Below, piece after piece: positions 9,275-18,328 of a stretch of 64,000 nucleotides of DNA. Source of the DNA: Erwinia sp039023475 (lineage in GTDB: Bacteria > Pseudomonadota > Gammaproteobacteria > Enterobacterales > Enterobacteriaceae). The translations under genes were made by a program, and so were the position numbers. The stretch's first letter is position 1. Every line of letters starts with the position of its first letter. The DNA lies in the NCBI RefSeq assembly GCF_039023475.1, contig NZ_JBCHVB010000003.1, forward strand, positions 310,001 through 374,000, in the 5' to 3' direction. The notes under the pieces are model-generated. The model had not been told where the DNA came from. It was given only the letters and a program-made list of their open reading frames with translations, and did no database searches.

Positions 9275-9992
9275 AGTATTGCCTTAAATAATGAAAGAGC
9301 AGTTTTTTGTTAATACTTGTGTCTGGTAACACATCATCGCTTTGCACAAAGCGCATCTGATACGCGAAACGCGCAAAGTATATTTTTTCTGCTAAGTGCC
9401 GGGGATCATACCACCCTTGTCAGCAAGGATTTACAATTAGGAATAAGATTCAGACAATACCCCAAGTTGTTACTTAACGATTATTTTTGTTATAAAAGGC
9501 GCTGTCGCATTCTGGCTTTTTGGTATAGGTCTTATTCTGAAATTACAAAAGTTATCTTTTGAATAACATAAATAGGGTGGATTTTTTTTCAGTTAGGTGT
9601 AAATAGTTAATAAAAACACTCTATTACAGCGATCTATAAAATTTAATTAGGGTGTAATAAGCGGCTTAAGTTATCGTTTGCAGAGCGCTGAGACCGGTAA
9701 GGCGCTCTAATGTTGCTATTATGTAACTTATATGTTTATTTTTTTAACGGAAAACTTTTCAGCGCATTCCTATCATTTTGGTTGCTAGCACAGCCTGCTT
9801 TACCCAGCGTTCTGATGTGGCAGGCACATCATCAGTTCCCTGAAAGTGTGCACTCCATAAATGAATCCAGGAATTTGATTATTTTACCCGGTAGAGCCAT
9901 GTGTTACTGTTTTATTTTGGAATAGACAATGCTTTGTACTGGCGCTATTTCTAAAAAACGGCTTTAACTTCTATTATTATCAAAGGTCTTTT
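9275..9992. other. AT-rich intergenic region, 718 bp
   Basis: It separates two divergent genes and presumably holds both promoters. Short open frames occur, but they lack ribosome-binding sites, family motifs and coding-like codon use. I see no RNA gene or repeat. The length is unusual for this compact chromosome and may hide regulatory sites. Confidence 0.4.
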
Positions 9993-10733
9993 ATGCGCGC
10001 ATATATCATTTTTTTCTTAATCGCTCTCATGCCATTCGTGGCACAGTCGAAAAATAGTGATGATAAAGTGATTATCGAAGCTTATGGCGGTTCCAGCACT
10101 GCAGGCGTGGTAGCGGTCAGGAAGCCGGATGGCAGGCTGACCAATGTGATCGCCGGGCATAATGAAATGCATTTCCTCAGCGATTTTTTGCAGAAAAAAT
10201 ATGGTAAAGAGATAGAAGTCGTTAATAAAGGCAAGCCCTCCGCACAGGCAATCGAATTACTCTACGGGACCTACAGATATAAAAATAACGAAAGATGGGC
10301 CGATGAGATGAAAAAATCCACGGCAAAAATTATCATCCTGAATTTTGCTACCAATGATGCCCGCCATTTTCATTTTAAGGATGTTAAACCCAGCTACGTA
10401 TTGAGTCCGGAGCAGTATGAGGATGTGATGAGCCGGCTGGTGACCATCGCGCGTAAAAACGGCAAAGAAGTGATACTGCAGGAGCCTCACCCGCTGTGTG
10501 GTAAAGCCGAAAGCTGGAACGTCTCACCTTTTAATGCCCGTCTGGACTCCCTGGCGAAAACGCTGTCAGTGCCGCTGGTTAAGCAATATCAGCGCATCCA
10601 GGCTATGCCTGACTGGCAGAAAAAGATGTCACCTGACTGTATCCATCCTTCCAGCGAGCTTTATAAGATTAAAGCGGAAGAGTCATATAAAGTGATTGAC
10701 GAAAATTTTACTGCGCTGTTAGCGAAAAACTGA
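9993..10733 (+). CDS. Secreted SGNH/GDSL-family hydrolase
   Basis: A 246-residue protein with an N-terminal signal peptide of about 19 residues (a hydrophobic core after MRAY, then AQS), so it acts in the periplasm or outside. The SGNH blocks are present: the serine block YGGSST with the candidate nucleophile Ser34, a Gly in VNKGKPSA, the Asn in FATNDAR (Asn121), and the Asp-x-x-His block DCIHPS with Asp215 and His218. Such enzymes are esterases or O-deacetylases. The neighbouring divergent acyltransferase makes removal of an acyl decoration from a glycan an attractive idea, but this is inference. It has no close operon partner. Confidence 0.8.
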   Translation: MRAYIIFFLIALMPFVAQSKNSDDKVIIEAYGGSSTAGVVAVRKPDGRLTNVIAGHNEMHFLSDFLQKKYGKEIEVVNKGKPSAQAIELLYGTYRYKNNERWADEMKKSTAKIIILNFATNDARHFHFKDVKPSYVLSPEQYEDVMSRLVTIARKNGKEVILQEPHPLCGKAESWNVSPFNARLDSLAKTLSVPLVKQYQRIQAMPDWQKKMSPDCIHPSSELYKIKAEESYKVIDENFTALLAKN

Positions 10734-10831
10734 GCTTCAGCCAGGGACAGTGCTTAACATCCAGAGGGTAGGGAAAGGGCTGGTTTGCCGCGCAGGACAG
10801 CCTATGCGTCAGCCGCACCACGTTTTTTCCC

Positions 10832-10860
10832 AATAAAAAAGGCCGGTTTCCCGGCCTTAG
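10832..10860 (-). terminator. Terminator of the his operon
   Basis: On the minus strand, AAGGCCGG, a short loop and CCGGCCTT are followed by a T-run. It lies just beyond the hisI stop codon. Confidence 0.9.
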
Positions 10861-10872
10861 AGACGTAACAGG

Positions 10873-11484
10873 TTACTTGTGACGCTGACGAAGATTATTG
10901 ATCACGTGGCTGAGATCAAGCTCCTGATCCTGAAGCAGAACCAGCAGGTGATAGATCAGATCGGAAGCTTCGTTGGTCAGCTCTTCACGGTCGTTTACCG
11001 TGGCAGCCAGCGCAGTCTCCACGCCTTCCTCACCCACTTTCTGGGCGATGCGTTTCGTTCCGCTGGCATAGAGGCTGGCGGTATAGGAACTGTTCGGATC
11101 GGCATGTTTCCGCTCCGCCAGCAGCTGTTCCAACTGATACAGAAACGTCCATTCCGGTACCGCCGGTGAAAAGCAGCTTGATGTACCCAGATGACAGGTC
11201 GGCCCGATGGGGTTGGCCAGGATCAACAGCGTATCGTTGTCGCAGTCCGGGGTGATACTGACTACGTTAAGGTAGTTTTCCGAGGTTTCACCTTTCGTCC
11301 AGAGCCGCTGTTTGGTACGTGACCAGAAGGTCACTTTACCTATCTCCAGCGTTTTTGCCAGCGCCTGCTGGTTCATATAGCCATGCATCAGCACTTCACC
11401 GGAGACGGCGTGCTGTACGATGGCCGGCATCATGCCGTCGGTTTTTTCCCAGTCAAGCCGGGCCAGCTGTTGTTCTGTTAACAC
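10873..11484 (-). CDS. hisI: Bifunctional phosphoribosyl-AMP cyclohydrolase / phosphoribosyl-ATP pyrophosphatase
   Basis: Catalyses steps 2 and 3 of histidine synthesis. The N-terminal HisI domain (about residues 1-115) has the zinc and substrate motifs FWSRTKQRLWTKGETS, TPDCDNDTLL and CHLGTSSCF. The C-terminal HisE domain has the pyrophosphatase helices with KVGEEGVETALA and NEASDLIYHLLVLL. The fused 203-residue form is standard in enterobacteria. It is the last gene of the operon, and its start overlaps the hisF end by 7 bases. Confidence 0.97.
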   Translation of the reverse strand: MLTEQQLARLDWEKTDGMMPAIVQHAVSGEVLMHGYMNQQALAKTLEIGKVTFWSRTKQRLWTKGETSENYLNVVSITPDCDNDTLLILANPIGPTCHLGTSSCFSPAVPEWTFLYQLEQLLAERKHADPNSSYTASLYASGTKRIAQKVGEEGVETALAATVNDREELTNEASDLIYHLLVLLQDQELDLSHVINNLRQRHK

Positions 11485-12254
11485 GCGCGGATCTCCACAC
11501 CTTTTTCAATCAGGAACCTTTTCAGCTCACCGATATTGATAATCTGCTTATGAAAGACGGAGGCGGCCAGCGCACCATCGACGTCCGCATCGCGGAAAGC
11601 CTGATGGAAGTGCTCCATCGTGCCAGCGCCGCCGGAAGCGATCAGCGGTACGTTGCACACTTCACGGACTTTTTGCAGCTGGATCAGGTCGTAGCCATTA
11701 CGTACGCCATCCTGATTCATCATATTCAGGACGATTTCGCCCGCGCCGCGCAGCTGCACCTCTCTGACCCACTCAAGCGTTTCCCACCCGGTGACTTTGG
11801 TACGGCTTTCATCACCGGTGTACTGGTTAACGTGATACTTGCCGCTCTGGCTGTCATGCCAGGTATCAATTCCCACCACGATGCACTGCACGCCAAAACG
11901 ATCGGCCAGTCGGTTAATCAGCGTTGGGTCGGCCAGCGCCGGAGAATTGATGGAAATTTTGTCCGCGCCGAAGGAGAGGATATGCGCTGCATCTTCGGCT
12001 GACTTAATGCCGCCCGCGACGCAGAAAGGGATATCGATCACTTCGGCAACGCGTGACACCCAGCTTTTATCCACGACTCTGCCGTCGGAAGAGGCGGTAA
12101 TATCATAAAAAACCAGCTCATCGGCCCCTTCCTGCGCATAACGCTGCGCCAGCGGCACGATATCGCCGATGATTTCGTGATTGCGGAACTGTACGCCCTT
12201 AACCACCTGGCCGTCACGCACGTCCAGGCAGGGGATTATCCGTTTTGCCAGCAT
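11478..12254 (-). CDS. hisF: Imidazole glycerol phosphate synthase, cyclase subunit
   Basis: With HisH it converts PRFAR and glutamine-derived ammonia to IGP and AICAR. It is a TIM barrel of 258 residues with the catalytic Asp in IIPCLDVRDG at the first strand and the phosphate-binding repeats CVAGGIKSAEDA and LIASGGAGTMEH. The start codon lies inside the end of hisA with a 19-base overlap, the normal enterobacterial arrangement. Confidence 0.98.
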   Translation of the reverse strand: MLAKRIIPCLDVRDGQVVKGVQFRNHEIIGDIVPLAQRYAQEGADELVFYDITASSDGRVVDKSWVSRVAEVIDIPFCVAGGIKSAEDAAHILSFGADKISINSPALADPTLINRLADRFGVQCIVVGIDTWHDSQSGKYHVNQYTGDESRTKVTGWETLEWVREVQLRGAGEIVLNMMNQDGVRNGYDLIQLQKVREVCNVPLIASGGAGTMEHFHQAFRDADVDGALAASVFHKQIINIGELKRFLIEKGVEIRAC

Positions 12255-12970
12255 GAGATTGCCTCCGTGACGGTGAATTTGCCTTCGAGCAGCGCACGGC
12301 CCACGATCACGCCCTGAGCGCCGCTGCCGCGAAGGGCCGCAATATCGTCCAGCGAACCGATGCCGCCCGAGGACTGAAACGCAATAGCGGGATAGCGTGC
12401 AGCCACCTCGCGATAGAGCGCGACGTTGGAACCGCTGAGCGTCCCGTCGCGCGAAATATCGGTACAGAGAACGTGCTTCAGGCCGAAGGGACTGTACTGT
12501 TCAATTACCTCTTCCAGCGTGACGCCAGCCGCTTCCTGCCAGCCGCTGATCGCCACTTCCTTACGGTCGCCCTCAATGCGGACATCCAGCGCCAGCACAA
12601 TCGCCTCAGCGCCATACTGCCGGAACCAGTTCTGGACTTCTTCCGGCTGCTTTACGGCGGTGGAGCCGACCACAACCCGGCTCGCTCCCGCTTCCAGCAG
12701 GGCTTCCACATCTTCACGACTGCGGATGCCGCCACCAACCTGTACCGGGACGCTGACGCCTGCCAGCAGCTTTTTCAGCAAAGGGATCTGGCGAGCCGAC
12801 GGCGTTTTCGCGCCGGTCAGATCGACCAGGTGCAGGATGCTAGCGCCCTGAGCTTCGTAATCCTGCAGGCGGGGCAGCGGATCGCTGCCGTAGTCGCGCT
12901 GCTGGCCGTAGTCACCCTGATGGAGGCGCACTACGTTGCCATCAATCAAATCTAGTGCGGGAATGATCAC
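12236..12970 (-). CDS. hisA: Phosphoribosylformimino-AICAR ribotide isomerase
   Basis: Amadori isomerisation of ProFAR to PRFAR. It is a 244-residue TIM barrel with MIIPALDLIDGNVVRLHQGDY at the N-terminus, the catalytic Asp8 and a second Asp within HVLCTDISRDGT, plus the two phosphate loops VQVGGGIRS and QSSGGIGS. It sits two bases downstream of hisH. Confidence 0.98.
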   Translation of the reverse strand: MIIPALDLIDGNVVRLHQGDYGQQRDYGSDPLPRLQDYEAQGASILHLVDLTGAKTPSARQIPLLKKLLAGVSVPVQVGGGIRSREDVEALLEAGASRVVVGSTAVKQPEEVQNWFRQYGAEAIVLALDVRIEGDRKEVAISGWQEAAGVTLEEVIEQYSPFGLKHVLCTDISRDGTLSGSNVALYREVAARYPAIAFQSSGGIGSLDDIAALRGSGAQGVIVGRALLEGKFTVTEAISCWQNG

Positions 12971-12972
12971 CG

Positions 12973-13563
12973 TTACATCTCCAGAAAGTTTTTCAGCAGC
13001 TGTGCGCCAGCGGCGCCGGAACGCTCGGGGTGGAACTGCACGCCGAAGAAGTTATCTTTCTCCACGGCGGCGGTGAAGGCTTCACCATAGCTGCACTGCG
13101 CGATGGTGTACTCATTCACCGGCATGGCATAGCCATGAACGAAATAGAAGTACGAACCGTCGGGAATGCCGCGAAACAGATGGTTACCCGCCTGAGAAGT
13201 AATCTGGTTCCAGCCCATGTGGGGCAGCGGCAGGCCGTGGTCGATCATGCGCTTCACCGGCCGGTCGATAATGCCGAGCGTTTTGATGCCGCCACTTTCA
13301 TCGCTTTCCGCACCCAGCAGCTGCATTCCGAGACAGATGCCGAGAACGGGCTGGGTACAGGCTCTGATCAGCTCGATCAGCTCGCGCTCCGCCAGCTGGT
13401 CCATCGCGGCCCGGGCGGTACCGACGCCGGGCAGGAAAAGTTTATCCGCCTGCAGCACGATTTCAGACTCGCGGCTGACAACGGGATCGTAGCCCAGGCG
13501 CTGCACCGCCCATTTTACCGAAGAGAGGTTGGCGCAGCCGGTATCCAGAATGACCACATCCAT
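12973..13563 (-). CDS. hisH: Imidazole glycerol phosphate synthase, glutamine amidotransferase subunit
   Basis: Class I glutaminase that feeds ammonia to HisF. The nucleophile Cys is in LGICLGMQLLG, and the His/Glu pair is in GVQFHPERSG. The length is 196 residues from the ATG that overlaps the hisB stop codon in TGATG; a GTG one codon earlier is also in frame, but homologues begin at this Met. Confidence 0.98.
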   Translation of the reverse strand: MDVVILDTGCANLSSVKWAVQRLGYDPVVSRESEIVLQADKLFLPGVGTARAAMDQLAERELIELIRACTQPVLGICLGMQLLGAESDESGGIKTLGIIDRPVKRMIDHGLPLPHMGWNQITSQAGNHLFRGIPDGSYFYFVHGYAMPVNEYTIAQCSYGEAFTAAVEKDNFFGVQFHPERSGAAGAQLLKNFLEM

Positions 13564-14630
13564 CACAGCACTCCTTTTGAGCTGGGCAGGGTGTTGCCCT
13601 CCACGCGAATGGCCTGGCGCAGCGTGCGGCCAAAGACTTTAAACAGACTCTCGACGCGGTGGTGATCGTTTTTGCCTTTGGTTTTCAGGTGCAGGGTGCT
13701 GGCCATCGTGTAGGAGAGCGAGCGGAAGAAGTGCTCGACCATCTCAGTGCTCAAATCCCCCACACGCTGATAGTTGAACTCCGCTTTATATTCCAGATGT
13801 GGACGGCCGGAGATATCAAGCGCGCAGCGCGCCAGGCACTCATCCATCGGCAGCACGAAGCCGAAGCGGCCGATGCCGCGCTTATCCCCAAGCGCCTTGA
13901 GCAGCGCTTCGCCCAGCGCCAGACCGGTATCTTCTACCGTGTGATGATCGTCGATATAGAGATCGCCTTTTACCTCAACATTCATGCGGAAGCCGCCATG
14001 GGTGGCAATCTGATCCAGCATATGATCGAAAAAGCCCACGCCGGTGTTGAAACGGCTCTCACCTTCGCGATCCAGCCAGACTTCAACCTTAACCTGCGTT
14101 TCTTTCGTATTACGGTTCACCAGCGCATGGCGATCGCGCTGCGTCAGCTGCTGCTGAATCATCTGCCAGGTCAGGCCGTTCTGCGAGTAGTGCAGCGCGC
14201 CGATTCCCATATTGTTCGCCAGCTGTACGTCCGTGAGGCGATCGCCAATCACATAGCTGTTGATGGTATCCAGTACGCCCTCTGCCAGCCAGGTTTCCAC
14301 CATTTTGGTGCCAGGCTTACGGCAGAGGCAGTTATCCTCGGGCAGATGCGGGCAAATCAGGACATCGTCAAATTTTACGCCCTGTGAACTCAGTATCTGC
14401 ATCATCAGGTTATGCGGGCCATCAAAGTCCGCCTGAGGGAAGCTGCTGCTGCCCAGTCCGTCCTGATTGGTGATCATCACCAGGCGGTAACCTGCGGTCT
14501 GCAGCGCCAGCAGGGCAGGGATCACATCCGGCTCAAAGGCCAGCTTGCTCAGGCTGTCCACCTGAAAATCTTCCGGTGGCTCGGCGATAATCGTGCCGTC
14601 ACGATCGATAAAAAGAACTTTCTGGCTCAT
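13563..14630 (-). CDS. hisB: Bifunctional histidinol-phosphatase / imidazoleglycerol-phosphate dehydratase
   Basis: Catalyses steps 7 and 9 of the pathway. The N-terminal HAD phosphatase has the DxD motif in FIDRDGTI (Asp9, Asp11) and the zinc-binding cysteines around CPHLPEDNCLCRKPG. The C-terminal dehydratase has the metal-binding HxxxEx motifs in FFDHMLDQIATHGGF and DDHHTVEDTGLALGEAL. At 355 residues it matches the fused gamma-proteobacterial form. It overlaps hisC by an ATGA. Confidence 0.98.
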   Translation of the reverse strand: MSQKVLFIDRDGTIIAEPPEDFQVDSLSKLAFEPDVIPALLALQTAGYRLVMITNQDGLGSSSFPQADFDGPHNLMMQILSSQGVKFDDVLICPHLPEDNCLCRKPGTKMVETWLAEGVLDTINSYVIGDRLTDVQLANNMGIGALHYSQNGLTWQMIQQQLTQRDRHALVNRNTKETQVKVEVWLDREGESRFNTGVGFFDHMLDQIATHGGFRMNVEVKGDLYIDDHHTVEDTGLALGEALLKALGDKRGIGRFGFVLPMDECLARCALDISGRPHLEYKAEFNYQRVGDLSTEMVEHFFRSLSYTMASTLHLKTKGKNDHHRVESLFKVFGRTLRQAIRVEGNTLPSSKGVL

Positions 14631-15718
14631 GCTTGCTCCATGGAAACGGACGTGCCGGGTAAGGTTTTCAGCGCGCTGATTAGGCGTTCGCTCTCTTCAC
14701 GGGTGCCAATTGAGATGCGCAGACAGCCGGAAAGCCCCTGCTGCTTATTCTGGTCCCGCAGAATAATGCCCCGATCCCACAGCGATTTAAAGACCTCACT
14801 GGCAGCGGTGAAGCGGACAAGAAGGTAGTTAGTCTGGCTCGCGAATACGGTCTCCACGCAGGCACACTGACGAAGTTCCTCCGTCAGCCATTCACGGGTG
14901 GCGATAGTTTCGCTGACGTGCTGTTTCATCAGCGTCAGGCCCTGCTCGCTCAGCGCCTGGGTCGCGATGTCGGCAACCGGCGTCGAGAGCGGATAGGGCG
15001 CGATGACCTTCATTAACAGCGCAATGACGTCGGCATTAGCCAGCGTAAAGCCGCAGCGCAGGCCCGCCAGCGCGAAAGCTTTGGACAGCGTGCGCAGCAC
15101 CACGAGGTGCGGATATTCCGCCAGCCAGCCGGTGAGCGTCGCTTCCGGGCAGAACTCAATGTATGCCTCATCCGCCACCACCAGCGCTTTGTCGCGGGTC
15201 ATCTCCAGAAGCTGGCGGAGATCGTCGGGATTCACCAGATTGCCGGTCGGATTATTGGGGCTACAGACGTAAATCACCTTAACGCCGTCAAGCTTGTCTG
15301 CAATCGCAGGTAGGTTGAGCTGCCAGTTGTCACGCGCTGCAACCGTGCGATATTCCACGCCAAAGGTTTCAGCGCTGACGCTGTACATCCCGTAGGTGGG
15401 CGGGCAGAACAGCACCGCATCTTTGCCCGGTTCGCAAAAGGCCCGGATCAACAGCTCAATGCCCTCATCGGCGCCACGGCTCACCAGCACCTGCTCCGTC
15501 GCCAGACCGGCATAGGCGGCATAGCGGGCGATAAGCTCTTTAGGCTGACACTCCGGATAGCGGTTCAGCGTCTGCTGGCTGAGATCGAACGGCACCGCCA
15601 GCGGATATTCATTAGCGTTCAGCCAGACGTCGCCGTTGCCGCCCAGCCGGCGGGCGGACTGGTAGGGCGTTAACGCACGAACATTGGCGCGGGCCAGCGC
15701 TTCAATTTTGCTGCTCAT
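14627..15718 (-). CDS. hisC: Histidinol-phosphate aminotransferase
   Basis: PLP-dependent class I/II aminotransferase converting imidazole acetol phosphate to histidinol phosphate. The Schiff-base lysine is in RTLSKAFALAG; CSPNNPTGN and VADEAYIEF are also present. The ATG overlapping the hisD stop codon is preferred to the TTG one codon upstream, giving 363 residues. The C-terminus is a little longer than in E. coli. Confidence 0.98.
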   Translation of the reverse strand: MSSKIEALARANVRALTPYQSARRLGGNGDVWLNANEYPLAVPFDLSQQTLNRYPECQPKELIARYAAYAGLATEQVLVSRGADEGIELLIRAFCEPGKDAVLFCPPTYGMYSVSAETFGVEYRTVAARDNWQLNLPAIADKLDGVKVIYVCSPNNPTGNLVNPDDLRQLLEMTRDKALVVADEAYIEFCPEATLTGWLAEYPHLVVLRTLSKAFALAGLRCGFTLANADVIALLMKVIAPYPLSTPVADIATQALSEQGLTLMKQHVSETIATREWLTEELRQCACVETVFASQTNYLLVRFTAASEVFKSLWDRGIILRDQNKQQGLSGCLRISIGTREESERLISALKTLPGTSVSMEQA

Positions 15719-17022
15719 CAATCCTCCCGGAGCGCGTCAACGCGCAGCGTGACGGCATTTTTATGCGCGGTCAGCTGCTCTGCCGCCGCCAGTATTTCAA
15801 TGGTAGATGCCAGTCCCATAAAGCCCTGCTTTGTCAGCTCCTGCACGGTCATACGCTTCTGAAAATCGGCCAGCCCCAGGCTTGAGCAGGTTGACGTGTA
15901 GCCATAAGTGGGCAGCACGTGGTTGGTGCCGGAAGCGTAATCCCCGGCCGATTCCGGAGACCAGTCACCGAGGAAGACCGAACCGGCGTTGGTAATGCTG
16001 TCAATCAGTTCCCGGGCGTTGCGGGTCTGAATAATCAGATGCTCAGGCCCGTAGCGGTTGCTGATCTCCACGCACTGCGCGATATCCCGGGTGACGATCA
16101 GGCGGCTGCTCGCCAGCGCCTGACGGGCGGTTGCTGCCCGGGGTAGCGCCGCAAGCTGATTCTCCACCGCCGCAGCAACGGCCGTAGCCATCTCTGCCGA
16201 AGGCGTCAGCAGGATAACCTGCGAATCCGGCCCGTGTTCCGCCTGGGATAGCAGATCGGAGGCGACAAAATCGGGCGTCGCGCCGGCATCGGCAATCACC
16301 AGCACTTCTGAAGGACCCGCTGGCATATCGATGGCGGCGCCGTCCAGACGCTGGCTGACCTGGCGCTTGGCCTCGGTCACGTAAGCGTTGCCCGGACCGA
16401 AAATTTTATCGACTTTCGGTACGGACGCCGTCCCCAGCGCGAGCGCGGCGATGGCCTGCGCGCCGCCCACCTGGAACACTTCCTTCACCCCACACAGCTT
16501 CGCCGCATAGAGGATTTCGTCAGCAACCGGCGGCGGCGAGCAGAGCACCACGCGCCGGCAGCCTGCGATTCGCGCCGGCGTGGCGAGCATCAGCACCGTT
16601 GAAAATAGTGGCGCAGAACCGCCCGGAATATAGAGGCCGACCGCGTCAACCGGCCGGGTAATCTGCTGGCAGCGTACGCCGGGCTGCGTTTCGATATCGA
16701 CGGGCGGCAGCGTTTGTGCGACGTGGAAGGTCTCAATATTGCTGACGGCGACGGCCATCGCCTGCTTAAGTTCATCGCTCAGGCGGGCAGATGCGGCTTC
16801 TATCTGTGCATCAGTAACTTTAAGCGCATCCACCTGCGTTTTATCAAAGGTGGCGCTGTAGTAACGCAGCGCGTCATCACCTTCCGCCTTCACCCGATCC
16901 AGAATGGCGCGTACGGTGAGGGTTATGTTTTCTGAGGCAGAGATAGCCGGGCGGGTCAGCAGCCTTTGCTGTTCCTCTGCGCCGCAGGTCTGCCAGTCGA
17001 TGGGGGTCGCGAAGTTTGCCAT
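15718..17022 (-). CDS. hisD: Histidinol dehydrogenase
   Basis: Zinc enzyme that oxidises histidinol to histidine in two NAD-dependent steps. The 434-residue protein has GPGNAYVTEAKR, AGPSEVLVIAD, the zinc-binding AEHGPDSQ region and the catalytic GPEHL. It follows hisG after a 6-base gap. Confidence 0.98.
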   Translation of the reverse strand: MANFATPIDWQTCGAEEQQRLLTRPAISASENITLTVRAILDRVKAEGDDALRYYSATFDKTQVDALKVTDAQIEAASARLSDELKQAMAVAVSNIETFHVAQTLPPVDIETQPGVRCQQITRPVDAVGLYIPGGSAPLFSTVLMLATPARIAGCRRVVLCSPPPVADEILYAAKLCGVKEVFQVGGAQAIAALALGTASVPKVDKIFGPGNAYVTEAKRQVSQRLDGAAIDMPAGPSEVLVIADAGATPDFVASDLLSQAEHGPDSQVILLTPSAEMATAVAAAVENQLAALPRAATARQALASSRLIVTRDIAQCVEISNRYGPEHLIIQTRNARELIDSITNAGSVFLGDWSPESAGDYASGTNHVLPTYGYTSTCSSLGLADFQKRMTVQELTKQGFMGLASTIEILAAAEQLTAHKNAVTLRVDALRED

Positions 17023-17028
17023 TGATTG

Positions 17029-17928
17029 TTACTCCATCATCTTCTCAATAGGCAGCACGAGAATGGAGCTGGCGCCCAGCGCCTTCAGCTTCTCCATGGT
17101 TTCCCAGAAGAGAGTTTCGCTGCTGACCATGTGCATAGCCACGCGGCTCTTGTCACCCGCCAGCGGCAGGACGGTCGGACGTTCAGCGCCGGGTAGAAGG
17201 GAGATAATGTCTTCCAGCTTCTCGCTTGGCGCGTGCAGCATGATGTATTTGGATTCGCGTGCCTGGATGACGCCCTGAATGCGGGTCATCAGCTTATCAA
17301 TCAGCTCCTGCTTGGTGCCCGGCATCTCGCCGTCGCGCTGAATAAGGCAGGCTTTGGAGCGGTAAATCACATCGACTTCACGCAGGCCATTGGCCTCCAG
17401 GGTGGCACCGGTTGAAACCAGATCGCAGATGGCATCGGCCAGACCAGCGCGTGGCGCTACTTCGACGGAGCCGTTTAGCAGGCAGGATTTAAACGCAATA
17501 CCCTGTTTGTCGAGATACTGCTTTAGCAGGTGAGGATAAGAAGTGGCGATGCGGGCGTTTTGCAGACACTGCGGACCGGTATATTCATCATCGACCGGCA
17601 TTGCCAGCGAGAGGCGGCAGCCGCCGAAATCGAGACGACGCAGGGTGAGATAGCGGGGATCTTCACCCTGGGCGCGGCGGTTAAGCAGCTCCTCTTCCAG
17701 CACGTTCTCACCGATAATGCCCAGATCCACCACGCCGTCCATCACCAGACCGGGGATATCGTCGTCGCGCACGCGCAGAATATCGATGGGCATATTTTCT
17801 GCGAAGGCAATCAGACGCTGCTGTTGCAGGTTAATTTTAATGCCGCAGCGGGCCAGCAATTCGCGTGATTCATCGCTTAAACGGCCGGATTTCTGCATAG
17901 CTATGCGTAAACGTGTGTTATCTAACAT
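17029..17928 (-). CDS. hisG: ATP phosphoribosyltransferase, long form
   Basis: First committed and feedback-inhibited step of histidine synthesis. The 299-residue protein is the long HisG with its own C-terminal ACT-like regulatory domain (about residues 225-299), so no HisZ is needed. VDLGIIGENVL and the PRPP loop in DLVSTGATLEANGL are visible. It is the first structural gene of the operon, behind the attenuator. Confidence 0.98.
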   Translation of the reverse strand: MLDNTRLRIAMQKSGRLSDESRELLARCGIKINLQQQRLIAFAENMPIDILRVRDDDIPGLVMDGVVDLGIIGENVLEEELLNRRAQGEDPRYLTLRRLDFGGCRLSLAMPVDDEYTGPQCLQNARIATSYPHLLKQYLDKQGIAFKSCLLNGSVEVAPRAGLADAICDLVSTGATLEANGLREVDVIYRSKACLIQRDGEMPGTKQELIDKLMTRIQGVIQARESKYIMLHAPSEKLEDIISLLPGAERPTVLPLAGDKSRVAMHMVSSETLFWETMEKLKALGASSILVLPIEKMME

Positions 17929-18007
17929 CGGTACTTATCCTCTTTGCCTGTCTGCTTCGACGTCTGTTTATCCGCATTCAACCTAATCTGGGCCGGACTC
18001 GCGTCCA

Positions 18008-18042
18008 AAAAAAAAGCCCCCGGAAGACGATCTTCCGGGGGC
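18008..18042 (-). terminator. his operon attenuator hairpin
   Basis: On the minus strand, AGCCCCCGGAAGA, a short loop and TCTTCCGGGGGCT are followed by a run of nine Ts. It lies between the his leader peptide and hisG, where ribosome stalling on the leader histidine codons would favour an antiterminator instead. Part of the leader downstream of hisL (CTGGAAGA and TCTTCCAG near 18063-18083) can form the competing structures. Confidence 0.93.
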
Positions 18043-18104
18043 TCTCTTGCGTTCTGCACCACTGGAAGATCCTGAATGTCTTCCAGCACACATCGCCTGA
18101 AAGA

Positions 18105-18152
18105 CTAGTCAGGGTGATGGTGATGATGATGGTTGAACTGAACGCGTGTCAT
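18105..18152 (-). CDS. hisL: his operon leader peptide
   Basis: A 15-residue leader peptide read as MTRVQFNHHHHHHPD, with six consecutive histidine codons. E. coli has seven in the almost identical peptide. The run sets the histidine-starvation response: ribosomes stall there when charged tRNA-His is low, and the attenuator is not formed. It was too short for ordinary gene calling but is unmistakable from sequence and position. Confidence 0.96.
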   Translation of the reverse strand: MTRVQFNHHHHHHPD

Positions 18153-18328
18153 AAAATTCTCTTGGATGAATGTATATTCATTTCGTAAGCAATAACCTAA
18201 CCGGGATAGCGGACGTGCGCAACCCTTTTTTTCGGTGAGGAAAGATAAACGGCGCTGACGGATTGTCACTGGCGCTGGCCTGACGTAGCTTAGAGGGATT
18301 GACGTTGGATAAGCAAAGGATGGACGGC

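Noticed and set aside
9317..9925. Two plus-strand open frames in the gap between the acyltransferase and the SGNH gene
   Set aside because: They lack ribosome-binding sites and recognisable motifs, and their codon use is not gene-like; the second resembles a membrane peptide only because the DNA is T-rich.
13030..14387. Long plus-strand open frames opposite hisH and hisB
   Set aside because: They are shadows of genuine his genes in GC-rich DNA; their translations are compositionally biased and have no domains.
18105..18152. Histidine-codon run as a simple repeat or tag-like artefact
   Set aside because: It is part of the hisL leader peptide, with correct flanking residues and an attenuator downstream.
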